In this document: piece after piece, positions 16,451-25,306 of the stretch | How positions within the stretch are numbered: the first letter of the stretch is position 1 | Layout of the letters: every line of letters starts with the position of its first letter | Assembly: GCA_018667995.1 (NCBI GenBank) | Contig: JABIQT010000134.1 | Location: forward strand, 1-31,252 | Direction of reading: 5' to 3' | Length of the DNA: 31,252 nucleotides | DNA from: Candidatus Latescibacterota bacterium | GTDB taxonomy: Bacteria > JAAXHH01 > JABIQT01 | The notes under the pieces: model-generated | What the model was told of the DNA's origin: nothing | What the model saw: only the letters and a program-made list of their open reading frames with translations | The model's database searches: none | Made by a program: the position numbers and the translations under genes

Positions 16451-17407
16451 TTATGCGGTCCGAGCGCTGTGTTGGACCACTTCCTGTTTTGGATTTCCAA
16501 TGGTCACTTTTGTTTCTGGTGGGACCGAGCCAGTTAGCCAGACATTTGCACCTATTACTGAGCGAGCACCGATCACCGTTTCTCCCCCCAGAATGGTTGC
16601 TCCTGAATAAACAACCACCTCATCTTCAATTGTGGGATGCCTCTTACCGCCTTTGACAAGGCGACCATCCGGGTCACGTCGAAAACTCAAAGCACCCAGC
16701 GTAACACCTTGATACAGTTTTACATTCTGCCCAATTACGGATGTTTCGCCGATAACGACGCCAGTCCCGTGATCAATGAAGAAATTATCCCCTATTGTAG
16801 CTCCTGGATGGATATCAACTCCCGTCTCACCGTGCGCCCATTCGGACATGATTCTGGGTATGAGTGGAACTTCCCTACTATAAAGCTCATGGGCAATTCT
16901 GTATGTCGCTATAGCCGTAACACAGGGGTAACTAAGGATTATCTCGTCGTGTTCTTTGGCGGCAGGATCTCCCCCGTACGCCGCATGTACATCGCCCATC
17001 AGAACCGATCTAAGACGAGGCATCTCTTCGAGTAGCTCCAAACTCACTTGATCCGCGACCTCGCGAGCGGCATGTTCCTCAAAGTCCTGATGGACAAGAG
17101 CTCGAGCGATTTCTTCGCGAAGAACGATATAAACTGAGTCAACGGTACCGTCCACGAAGAAGGCTATATCCTGCCTAGGTACCTGCTCAATGCCGGAGTA
17201 ACCTGGAAAACAAAGTGTGATCAGTTTTCGAAGAGCGTCCACAACCTGCGCCCTTGACGGAAGGTTTGCACAATCCGGATGATTACAGCCCCCAAGCTCA
17301 TCGTAAGACGCGATAATGCGAGTGGTAATCTGTGCCAACTGCTGACGCGTGCCAGTTTGCATACGGTCACTGCACGGCCGGCTCTCTATTTTGGTACTAT
17401 CCGCCAT
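16451..17407 (-). CDS. cysE: Serine O-acetyltransferase
   Basis: This 318-aa enzyme makes O-acetylserine from serine and acetyl-CoA, the first committed step of cysteine synthesis. The N-terminal helical domain (about 20-190) ends with YRIAHELYSREVPLIPRIMS. The left-handed beta-helix (about 195-310) carries DIHPGATIG (D199, H200), DHGTGVVIGE (212-221) and GGKRHPTIEDEV. Asp147 in GGDPAA fits the catalytic Asp of the N-terminal domain. At 318 aa it is longer than E. coli CysE, as is common in the long-N-terminal subgroup. It is transcribed away from the S55 gene. Confidence 0.95.
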   Translation of the reverse strand: MADSTKIESRPCSDRMQTGTRQQLAQITTRIIASYDELGGCNHPDCANLPSRAQVVDALRKLITLCFPGYSGIEQVPRQDIAFFVDGTVDSVYIVLREEIARALVHQDFEEHAAREVADQVSLELLEEMPRLRSVLMGDVHAAYGGDPAAKEHDEIILSYPCVTAIATYRIAHELYSREVPLIPRIMSEWAHGETGVDIHPGATIGDNFFIDHGTGVVIGETSVIGQNVKLYQGVTLGALSFRRDPDGRLVKGGKRHPTIEDEVVVYSGATILGGETVIGARSVIGANVWLTGSVPPETKVTIGNPKQEVVQHSARTA

Positions 17408-17945
17408 GGGCCTACCAGATCATGACTAATCGCATGAAGAAGTTGTCAAGGACTCAGAATCCCAATGCCTGTGGTGTAAAACGCACCAGGATAGTATTTG
17501 GTTCACTTCAGGTTTGATTAGATGTGAATTTCTGCCGGATGTGAGAAGTGCGCCTGGCGTTTTCCGCTACGATGGGATCCAGCAACATCAGGGCGGAAAG
17601 TGGTGCACCTCATCCGATCAACGCCATCTTGGTAAATTTGGGCCAAAATAACCAGATCAGCAAGTCGAGTCAAGCTGTTTATGATCTCCCGTGCTATCCG
17701 AATATCGCTGAGATCTAGGTCGTTGTACACCACATTCGGACCATGTGCCGGGCCCATCTCCAAGTCGAACTCCGAACCAGAAATGGGTTGCTCAGGGTGC
17801 TTACCGCCTATATATTGAATTGGCTGTCAGATACCTTAAAGAACCAGCCCTACGCTTATTCCACGACGTCATTAAAGGGCTTCGGTTCGCCGCAGTTCCC
17901 ACCCTTGACGTTCCCGATGCAATACCGATTTGAGAGGAGTGCCTG
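17408..17945. other. Intergenic region between divergent cysE and S55 genes, function unclear
   Basis: These 538 bases separate two divergent genes and should contain promoters for both. A minus-strand TTGACA (17449-17444) lies upstream of cysE but has no good -10 at proper distance before the start codon. A plus-strand TTGAAT (17815-17820), 16 nt, then TAAAGA (17837-17842) is a weak promoter candidate for the S55 gene. Two opposing open frames of modest length are present: minus 17763-17518 (81 codons from TTG, open further back to about 17829) and plus 17745-17933 (62 codons from GTG). Neither resembles a family I know and neither has a convincing ribosome binding site. No tRNA, terminator or repeat is seen. 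Confidence 0.5.
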
Positions 17946-19778
17946 GTGACCTTGGTCCGGTTGAGTGCCCTCATATCGTGCCTGGTATCTGTTCTGTGCC
18001 TGGAGGTGACTACTGCGCGGTGTCAACAGGGCTCCGTTCCCTTCATGGACTTGGAGGATCTCCAGCCGGGTATGAAGGGGTATGGTCTCTCGGTTTTCGA
18101 AGGTACCAGGATAGATACGTTTTACGTGGAAATTCTGGGCACAATGCGAAATCTATTCTACTCAAAACATGACATAATCCTTGCTAGAATTAACGGCGCT
18201 TATGTGGACAATGCCGGTGTAATTGCTGGCATGAGTGGTAGTCCGGTCTATATCGATGGGAAACTAGTGGGCGCTCTGGCCTACAGTTTTGGACAGCTAC
18301 CGAAAGAGCCGATTGGGGGAATAACTCCTATTGCACAGATGCTGGCAATAGCGAATGCAGCAGAAGAGCAGCCGGGACGATCGGATCGTATGGGTGCGCT
18401 GGATCAAGTCAATCTCAACAATACGGGTAAGTTCACATCCGCGGGTGCATCACAAATCACCGGGCTACCTGGTGGCTTTCTGAAACCCATCAGTGTGCCG
18501 CTTGCATTTTCCGGATTCATTCCTGCCGCTCTACAGATGTTTGGGGATGCGTTTCGTGAACGAGGAATGGTACCTGTTGTGGGAAGTGGCGGCAGTGCAA
18601 ACGCTTCGGCAGTAGCGTCAGAAGATGATTCGATGACCGTTGAAGATATAGGCCTGTATCCGGGGTCGGCAGTTGGAGCCCAGCTCGTCCGGGGGGACAT
18701 GAATATTGCCGCAACGGGCACAGTGACCTATCGCGATGGTGACACGGTGCTGGCGTTTGGGCATCCATTCCTCTGGGCGGGTGCACTCAATATCCCTATG
18801 ACGCAAGCTGAGATTATCACGGTCTTGCCTGACCAATCTAACTCGACAAAGATGGGGAACGTAACACGTCCCGTGGGTTCGGTATTGTGGGATCATACAA
18901 ATGGCCTCTATGGTAGATTGGGCCAAGAGGCACGCATGATACCCATGAGAGTTGACATGAGAGATGGCGATCAGCTCACTGAGTCGTATGAATTCGAAGT
19001 CATTATGGCCAATGCTTGGACTCCGATGCTGGTCAATATGACCGTGTCCAATACGATTCTCGGTATGGGACGGATGGGAGGCGAGCGAACCATACAACTT
19101 GATGGCCGCGTCACCATACAGGACCACAACGATATCATCTTGAACGACCTTTTTTCAGGGCAATTGTCCCTGCCTTCCGTAACATCTGAGATCATGAACG
19201 TGTTGAATCTTGTACTCGATAATCCCTTTGTCGCACCTAAGATCGAATCCATAGATTTAACCATTCGGTCGACTACTGATAGGCGGATGGCGTCGATTGA
19301 GGGCGTCTGGTTCAACAAGGATGAAGTTGTGCCTGGCGAGCCACTTGAAATAACTGTTTTCCTACGTCCATACCGTGGAGACAGAATAGTCGAAAAAGTG
19401 GTCGTTCCAATTCCGTCAAATATCACAGATAGAGATCTCATGGTGCTTGTAGGCACGGCCAGTTCTCTGACTCAACGGGAGATCCGCTCTACTCCGCAAC
19501 GGTATCAGCCCAGTGAAGTGGGACAGCTCATAAAAATGATCAACGAGCGCCGTATAAACAATAGAGTATATTTGAAGTTATACCAGACTAATACGGGAGG
19601 TATTCTCAAGGGTACGGAAATGCCTGCGCTGCCTCCTTCTGTGCTGTCTGTGATGGGGTCATCCCGCACAAATGGCAGTTTCACTACCGTTCGCGAATTC
19701 GTTTTAGCAGAGCGTGAAATTTCCACGGATTACGTGATATCTGGTCAGAGTCAAGGGCGCTTGAAAGTTAAGCGATAG
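17946..19778 (+). CDS. Exported SpoIVB/S55-family domain protein
   Basis: This 610-aa protein has a probable signal peptide (about 1-25). The segment LEDLQPGMKGYGLSVFEGT (36-54) is the standard opening of these S55-domain proteins. It is followed by AGMSGSPVYIDGKLVGALAY (94-113) with the candidate nucleophile Ser98, and by PIGGITPIAQML. Later comes LAFGHPFLWAGALNIPMTQA (269-288) with His273. The rest is beta-rich and lacks an obvious known domain. Family role: serine peptidase related to SpoIVB, which cleaves a regulator at the cell surface; in non-sporulating bacteria substrates are unknown. Start GTG 17946 has GAGAGGAG just upstream. The next gene begins 13 nt later, suggesting a pair. Confidence 0.82.
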   Translation: MTLVRLSALISCLVSVLCLEVTTARCQQGSVPFMDLEDLQPGMKGYGLSVFEGTRIDTFYVEILGTMRNLFYSKHDIILARINGAYVDNAGVIAGMSGSPVYIDGKLVGALAYSFGQLPKEPIGGITPIAQMLAIANAAEEQPGRSDRMGALDQVNLNNTGKFTSAGASQITGLPGGFLKPISVPLAFSGFIPAALQMFGDAFRERGMVPVVGSGGSANASAVASEDDSMTVEDIGLYPGSAVGAQLVRGDMNIAATGTVTYRDGDTVLAFGHPFLWAGALNIPMTQAEIITVLPDQSNSTKMGNVTRPVGSVLWDHTNGLYGRLGQEARMIPMRVDMRDGDQLTESYEFEVIMANAWTPMLVNMTVSNTILGMGRMGGERTIQLDGRVTIQDHNDIILNDLFSGQLSLPSVTSEIMNVLNLVLDNPFVAPKIESIDLTIRSTTDRRMASIEGVWFNKDEVVPGEPLEITVFLRPYRGDRIVEKVVVPIPSNITDRDLMVLVGTASSLTQREIRSTPQRYQPSEVGQLIKMINERRINNRVYLKLYQTNTGGILKGTEMPALPPSVLSVMGSSRTNGSFTTVREFVLAEREISTDYVISGQSQGRLKVKR

Positions 19779-19791
19779 GAGAGCAGTCTCT

Positions 19792-22041
19792 GTGAAAAAA
19801 GCGGCAGGTTTGAGAAGTGTGTGCGTTCTTCTTGTTTCCATTGGCATGTGGGACTACGCCATGGGATCTTCGCCTTTAATATGGGAACAGTCTACTCAGA
19901 GGGATTTTCAAGCAGGAGACGCTGTCAACGTGTCGATCTCCAGCTCGGGATATCTCAGTCTGGCCCCAGTTCTTGAGACGTATTTCGAAACATCTGAGCC
20001 GCTGGTTTGGTGTCTGGCTATGGATTCGCAAGGCGTTACTTATGCTGGAAGCGGTAATGATGGCAAGCTCTATAGAATCAGCGCGAAGGGCGAAGGCTCG
20101 GTGGTTTTCGATGCCGATGAACTTGAGATACATAGCCTAGCAGTTGACGCTTTTGATAATGTGTATGCCGCAACATTTCCCAATGGAAAGATCTACAAAA
20201 TAGCACCGGACGGATCAAGCTCCGTCTTCTTTGAGCCTAGTATTCCGCCAGCTTCCGAGGAGGTGGAGGCCGACAGATACATTTGGTCCCTGGCAGTTGA
20301 CGCTGCAGGTAACGTATTTGCAGGTACGGGAGACCGTGGACGCATCTACAGAATTGACTCAAGTGGCCGCGCAGAACTCTTGGCCGAAACAGTAGAAGGG
20401 CATATCGTTTCCCTGGTGTTGGACCAGTCGGGAAACCTCATAGCAGGGACTGATCCCAACGGCCGTGTTTACCGGATCTTTCAGTCGGGGAGGTTGGAGG
20501 TCCTTCATGATTCACCCTATCGTGAAATAAGGGCTGTACACGTAACTTCCGACGGTATGATCTTTGCGGCGGGCGTGAATGAGACGAGTGGTCGGCAAGG
20601 GCGCGTAGTCCCACCAGCAAGCGGTGCAGGACCGAACAGGAATGGTGTGACGGTACAAGGAGGCGCAGCAGTGATGGAGGTTACGGCCTCGCCAACGGGT
20701 CCTCCAGGTCAAACCCCAGCATTCCGCGGTGGACGACCCAGTGGCGGAATTGTGTATCAGATTCGGCCAGACGGCGTGGTTCAGGAGTGGTGGCGATCGA
20801 GAGTGGATGAGGGGTTCTCTCTCGCTGCAAACGAACGCGGGGGGCTCTTGATTGGTACGGGTCCGCGTGGCGTTGTGTACGAGGTAGCGGGTCGTGGGAA
20901 GAGCACCATGCTGTTGCGCCTCCAGGAATCTCAGATCACTGCAATTACGCCAGCCCATGATGGTTCGATTTCGATAGCGTCAAGTAATCTGGGGAACGTC
21001 TACCGCATGACTGGTAAATATGCGCCCGAAGGGACGTTCGATTCTCAGATTAAGGACGCGACTATTCTATCCGAATGGGGACAAATCAGCTGGGATGCTC
21101 AAACAGCAAATGGGACGGAAATCCAGCTTTTTACCAGAAGTGGAAATACTGATACTGCAGATAACACCTGGAGTGAATGGGCAGGGCCCTATTCGGGAAA
21201 GAGTGGCCAGCCGATAAAGAGTCCCGCTGCACGATTTATTCAGTGGCGGGCAGTGATGAACACTAAAAACACTGAGACACCGGTGATTAACAGAGTTTCA
21301 ATCGCATATCTGCCGAAAAATGTGGCTCCGACGGTGAATGCGATAACGGTCTACGAACCAGGTGTTTTCTTGCGTGAGCCAAGTGGCTCGGAGTCGGTCG
21401 AGCAGGATCTTCCGCCAAATGTGGCTCGACGAGTAAGTGGCCGCAACGGGAATGTCCGTAGTCGACCTACGGCGACCGGAACCCCGACCTATCGCAAAGG
21501 TATGCGATCGGTTGTTGTGGAGGCAACCGACAGTAATGATGACGACATGAGGTTTGCCGTTTATTTCAAAGGCGAGAACGAATTGGATTGGAAGTTACTT
21601 CGAGAAACGCTCGTGCGACCATCATACTCTTGGGATTCCGAGGCGTTTCCGGATGGCATGTACCGTCTGAAGGTCATTGCTAGTGACGCGCCGGATAATC
21701 CTCCCTCTATGGCTCTGGAAGCAGAAAGGGTAAGCGATCCATTTCTCGTGGATAACTCATCACCCCGTGTAGCGGACCTGTCTGTTTCGCCAGCCGCCTC
21801 GAGCACGGCAGTGGTTTTTTCAGTAGAGGATGGTGCGAGCCCGCTGTACAAAGTGGAATACAATATAGATGGTGGAATCTGGTGGGTGATTTACCCGGAT
21901 GATGGTGTTGCCGATTCGCCGTCTGAGACGTTCACGCTCCGACTGGAGAATTTGGAATCTGGTGAGCATACCATCGCGATACGGGCAAAAGATACCTCAA
22001 ACAATACGGGCACTGCCAAAGAGTTGGTGACCGTGCCTTAA
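19792..22041 (+). CDS. Secreted beta-propeller protein with C-terminal Ig-like regions
   Basis: This 749-aa protein has an N-terminal signal segment (about 1-26). Residues about 70-410 contain six or seven repeats of the pattern L-A-V-D-x-x-G-N-V-[FY]-A-G-T-x-x-x-G-[RK]-[IV]-Y-[RK]-I, for example near 164-186, which is typical of NHL/SMP-30-like beta-propellers. A Gly/Pro-rich insert interrupts the blades (about 265-320). The C-terminal part (about 440-749) is beta-rich, with PDGMYRLKVIASDAPDNPPS and LESGEHTIAIRAKDTSNNTG, as in cell-surface Ig/FN3-like modules. No enzymatic motif is seen. Start is GTG 19792 with AGGAG about 11 nt upstream. It directly follows the S55 gene and may be its partner or substrate. 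Confidence 0.75.
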   Translation: MKKAAGLRSVCVLLVSIGMWDYAMGSSPLIWEQSTQRDFQAGDAVNVSISSSGYLSLAPVLETYFETSEPLVWCLAMDSQGVTYAGSGNDGKLYRISAKGEGSVVFDADELEIHSLAVDAFDNVYAATFPNGKIYKIAPDGSSSVFFEPSIPPASEEVEADRYIWSLAVDAAGNVFAGTGDRGRIYRIDSSGRAELLAETVEGHIVSLVLDQSGNLIAGTDPNGRVYRIFQSGRLEVLHDSPYREIRAVHVTSDGMIFAAGVNETSGRQGRVVPPASGAGPNRNGVTVQGGAAVMEVTASPTGPPGQTPAFRGGRPSGGIVYQIRPDGVVQEWWRSRVDEGFSLAANERGGLLIGTGPRGVVYEVAGRGKSTMLLRLQESQITAITPAHDGSISIASSNLGNVYRMTGKYAPEGTFDSQIKDATILSEWGQISWDAQTANGTEIQLFTRSGNTDTADNTWSEWAGPYSGKSGQPIKSPAARFIQWRAVMNTKNTETPVINRVSIAYLPKNVAPTVNAITVYEPGVFLREPSGSESVEQDLPPNVARRVSGRNGNVRSRPTATGTPTYRKGMRSVVVEATDSNDDDMRFAVYFKGENELDWKLLRETLVRPSYSWDSEAFPDGMYRLKVIASDAPDNPPSMALEAERVSDPFLVDNSSPRVADLSVSPAASSTAVVFSVEDGASPLYKVEYNIDGGIWWVIYPDDGVADSPSETFTLRLENLESGEHTIAIRAKDTSNNTGTAKELVTVP

Positions 22042-22090
22042 TGACGATTCACAATACAGCTCTATAAGTTCAGCAGGAAAGGAGGTCGGA

Positions 22091-22840
22091 ATGTCGGGCC
22101 ACTCAAAATGGAGTACCATAAAGCGTAAGAAAGAGAAGATAGACTCCGCCAGGGGAAAGATCTTTACGAAGCTAATAAAAGAAATCACCGTGGCCGCTCG
22201 TCAGGGCGGCGGAGAGCTGGAATCTAATCCACGACTGCGTACAGCGGTCACATCCGCAAAATCGGACAACATGCCACAGGACAACATAGACCGTGCCATA
22301 AAGAGGGGCACTGGAGAGCTTGAGGGTGTGACTTATGACGAAGTCACCTATGAGGGCTATGGTCCGGGAGGCGTGGCTATGCTGATTGAAGCGCTTACGG
22401 ATAATAAGAACCGAACCCTGCCGGAAGTCCGACATGCCTTTTCAAAAAACGGTGGCAATATGGGGGACACAGGTTCTGTGGCTTGGATGTTTGATCAAAA
22501 GGGGTTAATCATTGTCGCCAAGGAGAATCAGGATCCAGATGAAGTAATGATGATTGCTCTGGAGGCGGGTGCGGAGGATGTGGATGATGATGGTGATACG
22601 ATTGACATCATAACCTCACCCACTGATTATGATTCCGTGAGGTCGCAGTTGGAGGAATCGGGTGTCTCGACGTTGCGTGCCGAAATAAGCAGGATACCCC
22701 AAAATACAGTACTTGTGGAAGGTCAGACTGCGGAGCAGGTGCTGCGTTTGATGGAGGTGCTTGAGGACAACGACGACGTTCAAAACGTGTATGCGAATTT
22801 TGATATGGACGAGAAGGTGATGGAAAGTCTCGAAGCATGA
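22091..22840 (+). CDS. YebC/PmpR-family regulatory protein (TACO1 family)
   Basis: This 249-aa protein begins MSGHSKWSTIKRKKEKIDSA, the invariant opening of the family. KGTGELEGVTYDEVTYEGYG-like and NKNRTLPEVRHAF segments are also conserved (MLIEALTDNKNRTLPEVRHAFSKNGGN region). The family has been described as transcription regulators and, for one branch, as aids to translation of proline-rich stretches. A perfect extended ribosome binding site AAAGGAGGT (22078-22086) lies 4 nt before the ATG, suggesting strong translation. It heads the ruv cluster, a common gene order. Confidence 0.96.
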   Translation: MSGHSKWSTIKRKKEKIDSARGKIFTKLIKEITVAARQGGGELESNPRLRTAVTSAKSDNMPQDNIDRAIKRGTGELEGVTYDEVTYEGYGPGGVAMLIEALTDNKNRTLPEVRHAFSKNGGNMGDTGSVAWMFDQKGLIIVAKENQDPDEVMMIALEAGAEDVDDDGDTIDIITSPTDYDSVRSQLEESGVSTLRAEISRIPQNTVLVEGQTAEQVLRLMEVLEDNDDVQNVYANFDMDEKVMESLEA

Positions 22841-22883
22841 GACGTATCATGCGAATTCATGTGGATATGATTCGATAGCGGCT

Positions 22884-23363
22884 ATGATAATATTGGGTAT
22901 AGATCCGGGCAGTGTGGTCACCGGTTATGGTGTGATCTCGCAAGAGAGACGCCAGATGAGACTTGTAGAGTGCGGCTGTATAAAGATGAAAGCCGGATCG
23001 CCATTGCCCGGGCGTCTGAAACGCATATATGACGGTCTTTGCGAAGTTCTGGAAAGATGTCGTCCAGAGCAGGTAGCCATAGAATCGACCTTCTCCGGAA
23101 AGAATCCCCGTTCTGCGCTAACATTGGGTCATGCCAGAGGGGTGGCCGTATTGGCTGCAGCCAACGCCGAACTGCCGATCATGGAGTACGCCCCGAGGGA
23201 AATCAAAATGTCCGTTGTAGGTACCGGTGGCGCTTCGAAGGAACAGATACAGTCTATGGTTCAGGCGTTGTTACAACTACCCCGGCCACCGAAACCGGCT
23301 GACGCTGCTGACGCGGTAGCCATAGCTATTTGTCACGCCAATCGGAACAAATGGAAGCCCTAA
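22884..23363 (+). CDS. ruvC: Holliday junction resolvase RuvC
   Basis: This 159-aa RNase H-fold endonuclease cuts Holliday junctions during recombination repair. It starts MIILGIDPGSVVTGYGVI. The four acidic catalytic residues fit Asp7, Glu67 (in VAIESTF), Asp140 and Asp143 (in KPADAADAVAIAICHA). It lies 43 nt after yebC and 4 nt before ruvA. Confidence 0.97.
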   Translation: MIILGIDPGSVVTGYGVISQERRQMRLVECGCIKMKAGSPLPGRLKRIYDGLCEVLERCRPEQVAIESTFSGKNPRSALTLGHARGVAVLAAANAELPIMEYAPREIKMSVVGTGGASKEQIQSMVQALLQLPRPPKPADAADAVAIAICHANRNKWKP

Positions 23364-23367
23364 TCCT

Positions 23368-23976
23368 ATGATAGCATTCGTCCAAGGCCAGCTGGTCGAG
23401 AAGCAACCATCGTCCATTGTGGTCAGTGTAGGTGGTCTAGGGCTTCAGATCGATATTCCCATTTCAAGCTATGAAGCGATTGGAGGCGTTGGCAAAGACG
23501 TCCACGTATTCACGCATCTGAGCGTCCGTGAAGATGCGTGGAGTCTATACGGGTTTGCGACTACTGAGGAACGTATCCTGTTTCGCCAGCTCATCTCCGT
23601 CTCAGGGATAGGCCCCAAACTGGCGCTGAGCATTTTGTCCGGTATCTCAATTGCCGATTTTGCGACGGCCATAATGAATGAGGATGTAAAAGCACTGTCC
23701 TCCATCTCCGGTGTGGGCAAGAAGACGGCTGCGCGACTTGTCATGGAGCTTCGTGAAAGTATAAGTGCCTCGGATCCCGGCTCTGCCATTGCCTTGCCCA
23801 TTGCATCTTCTGGTGGCGAACATTCCATTATTAACGACACAGTTATGGGATTGATCGCACTAGGATATGAGCGTGCCGATGCACGCAAAGCCGTTGCTAA
23901 GATTACGGCCCATTCTGATGAGGATTTCACGGCAGAAAGTCTAATCCGTACGGTGCTTCAGCAGAGAGGAAGATAG
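23368..23976 (+). CDS. ruvA: Holliday junction DNA helicase subunit RuvA
   Basis: This 202-aa protein binds four-way junctions and loads RuvB. It has the N-terminal OB-fold (about 1-62), two helix-hairpin-helix motifs ([19 protein letters not shown] at about 72-90 and [19 protein letters not shown] at about 108-126), an acidic/flexible linker, and a C-terminal RuvB-binding domain (about 150-200). Length is typical. It is translated between ruvC and ruvB with gaps of 4 and 7 nt. Confidence 0.97.
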   Translation: MIAFVQGQLVEKQPSSIVVSVGGLGLQIDIPISSYEAIGGVGKDVHVFTHLSVREDAWSLYGFATTEERILFRQLISVSGIGPKLALSILSGISIADFATAIMNEDVKALSSISGVGKKTAARLVMELRESISASDPGSAIALPIASSGGEHSIINDTVMGLIALGYERADARKAVAKITAHSDEDFTAESLIRTVLQQRGR

Positions 23977-23983
23977 CGCGATA

Positions 23984-25078
23984 ATGGCGGATAAACGGCC
24001 TCTGACCGAACCGGACGACTTCGAAGGCGCAGGTATTTCGCCGCCCGGCCAAGACGAATCGTATCACAATCCAACCGATCCGGACCGCTTCGATGAGGAC
24101 TTGGAACTCGAGCAAACCTTGAGACCGTCCAGGTTTGAGGATTTTCCAGGGCAGGACAAGGCCAAGGATGAGCTTCAGCTCTACGTGGAGGCAGCTAGGC
24201 AACGTGGCGATGCGTTGGACCATGTGCTGCTTTTCGGTCCGCCGGGACTGGGAAAAACCACACTAGCCGCAATTCTCTCCAATGAAATGGGTGTGTCTTT
24301 CCGAACCACTTCAGGACCAGTCATGGAGCGGCCAGCGGATCTAGCCGGAATGTTGACGAACCTGCAAAGAGGCGATCTTTTCTTCATAGATGAAATCCAC
24401 AGGCTCAATCATGTCGTTGAAGAGCATATGTACTCCGCTATGGAGGATTTCAGGATCGACATAATGGTCGACAAAGGCCCCAACGCACGCTCTATCCCAT
24501 TGCCCTTAGACAGGTTTACATTGGTTGGCGCTACCACGCGAACCGGCCTCTTGACCGCACCGCTTCGTGCCAGATTTCAGATTCAAATTCATCTGGAATT
24601 CTACAAGCCTGAGCACCTGTATCTAATTATCAAAAGGGCCGCTGGCATTCTTGATGTAGAGATTGACGACGAGGGCGCGCTTGAGATCGCACGTCGCTCC
24701 CGAGGAACGCCGCGCATTGCAAACAGGTATCTACGTCGTGTACGAGATTATGCCCAGGTGCGCGGCGACGGACGTATCACTTCCGCCACCGCCGCGGCTG
24801 CTTTTGAAATGCTGGGAGTTGATGCTGAGGGATTGGATTCAATGAACAGGTCGATATTGGCGACGATCATCGAGAAATACCAGGGCGGTCCGGTGGGTGT
24901 GAAAACGTTGTCCGTTGCCGTCGGTGAGGAGCAGGATACGCTCGAGGAGGTCTACGAACCGTACCTGGTGCTGGGGGGATTTATCAAGCACACATCACGC
25001 GGCAGAGTCGTTACAGAATTGGCCTATAGGCACCTCGGCCTGGAACCGACATCCAAGCAAGCGAAACTGTTTGAATGA
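23984..25078 (+). CDS. ruvB: Holliday junction branch migration ATPase RuvB
   Basis: This 364-aa AAA+ motor drives branch migration with RuvA. Walker A is GPPGLGKT (85-92), Walker B is FFIDEIHRL (133-141), and the sensor region [20 protein letters not shown] is clear. The C-terminal winged helix (about 285-360) ends with [18 protein letters not shown]. The region before the conserved [12 protein letters not shown] (47-58) is 46 residues and acidic, longer than in E. coli RuvB. Confidence 0.97.
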   Translation: MADKRPLTEPDDFEGAGISPPGQDESYHNPTDPDRFDEDLELEQTLRPSRFEDFPGQDKAKDELQLYVEAARQRGDALDHVLLFGPPGLGKTTLAAILSNEMGVSFRTTSGPVMERPADLAGMLTNLQRGDLFFIDEIHRLNHVVEEHMYSAMEDFRIDIMVDKGPNARSIPLPLDRFTLVGATTRTGLLTAPLRARFQIQIHLEFYKPEHLYLIIKRAAGILDVEIDDEGALEIARRSRGTPRIANRYLRRVRDYAQVRGDGRITSATAAAAFEMLGVDAEGLDSMNRSILATIIEKYQGGPVGVKTLSVAVGEEQDTLEEVYEPYLVLGGFIKHTSRGRVVTELAYRHLGLEPTSKQAKLFE

Positions 25079-25081
25079 CAT

Positions 25082-25306
25082 ATGGATAGCATCTCTGGGC
25101 TGGGCAAAGCACTTGTTTTCTTGGGGGGGCTCATACTTCTGATTGGGCTGGCCCTCATCTTTTTCGAAAAGATACCCTTCATCGGTCGACTACCGGGTGA
25201 CTTAAGATTTCAGTGGAGAAGTATAACTGTCCACGCACCTTTGGCAACGAGTCTGATTTTAAGTGTTATTCTCACCGTGCTGCTTAATCTCTTCCTGAAA
25301 CGTTGA
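25082..25306 (+). CDS. DUF2905 family small membrane protein
   Basis: This 74-aa protein has two membrane helices (about 8-28 and 50-72). Between them lies the motif IPFIGRLPGDLRFQWRSITV (about 31-50), the hallmark of DUF2905. Its function is not known. The gene is commonly found next to ruvB and queA, as here: it begins 3 nt after ruvB and overlaps the TTG start of queA by four bases. Confidence 0.9.
   Translation: MDSISGLGKALVFLGGLILLIGLALIFFEKIPFIGRLPGDLRFQWRSITVHAPLATSLILSVILTVLLNLFLKR

Noticed and set aside
17419-17449. Minus-strand TTGACA considered as the cysE promoter
   Set aside because: The only -10-like sequence (CATGAT) needs a 19-nt spacer and would place the transcript start almost on the start codon.
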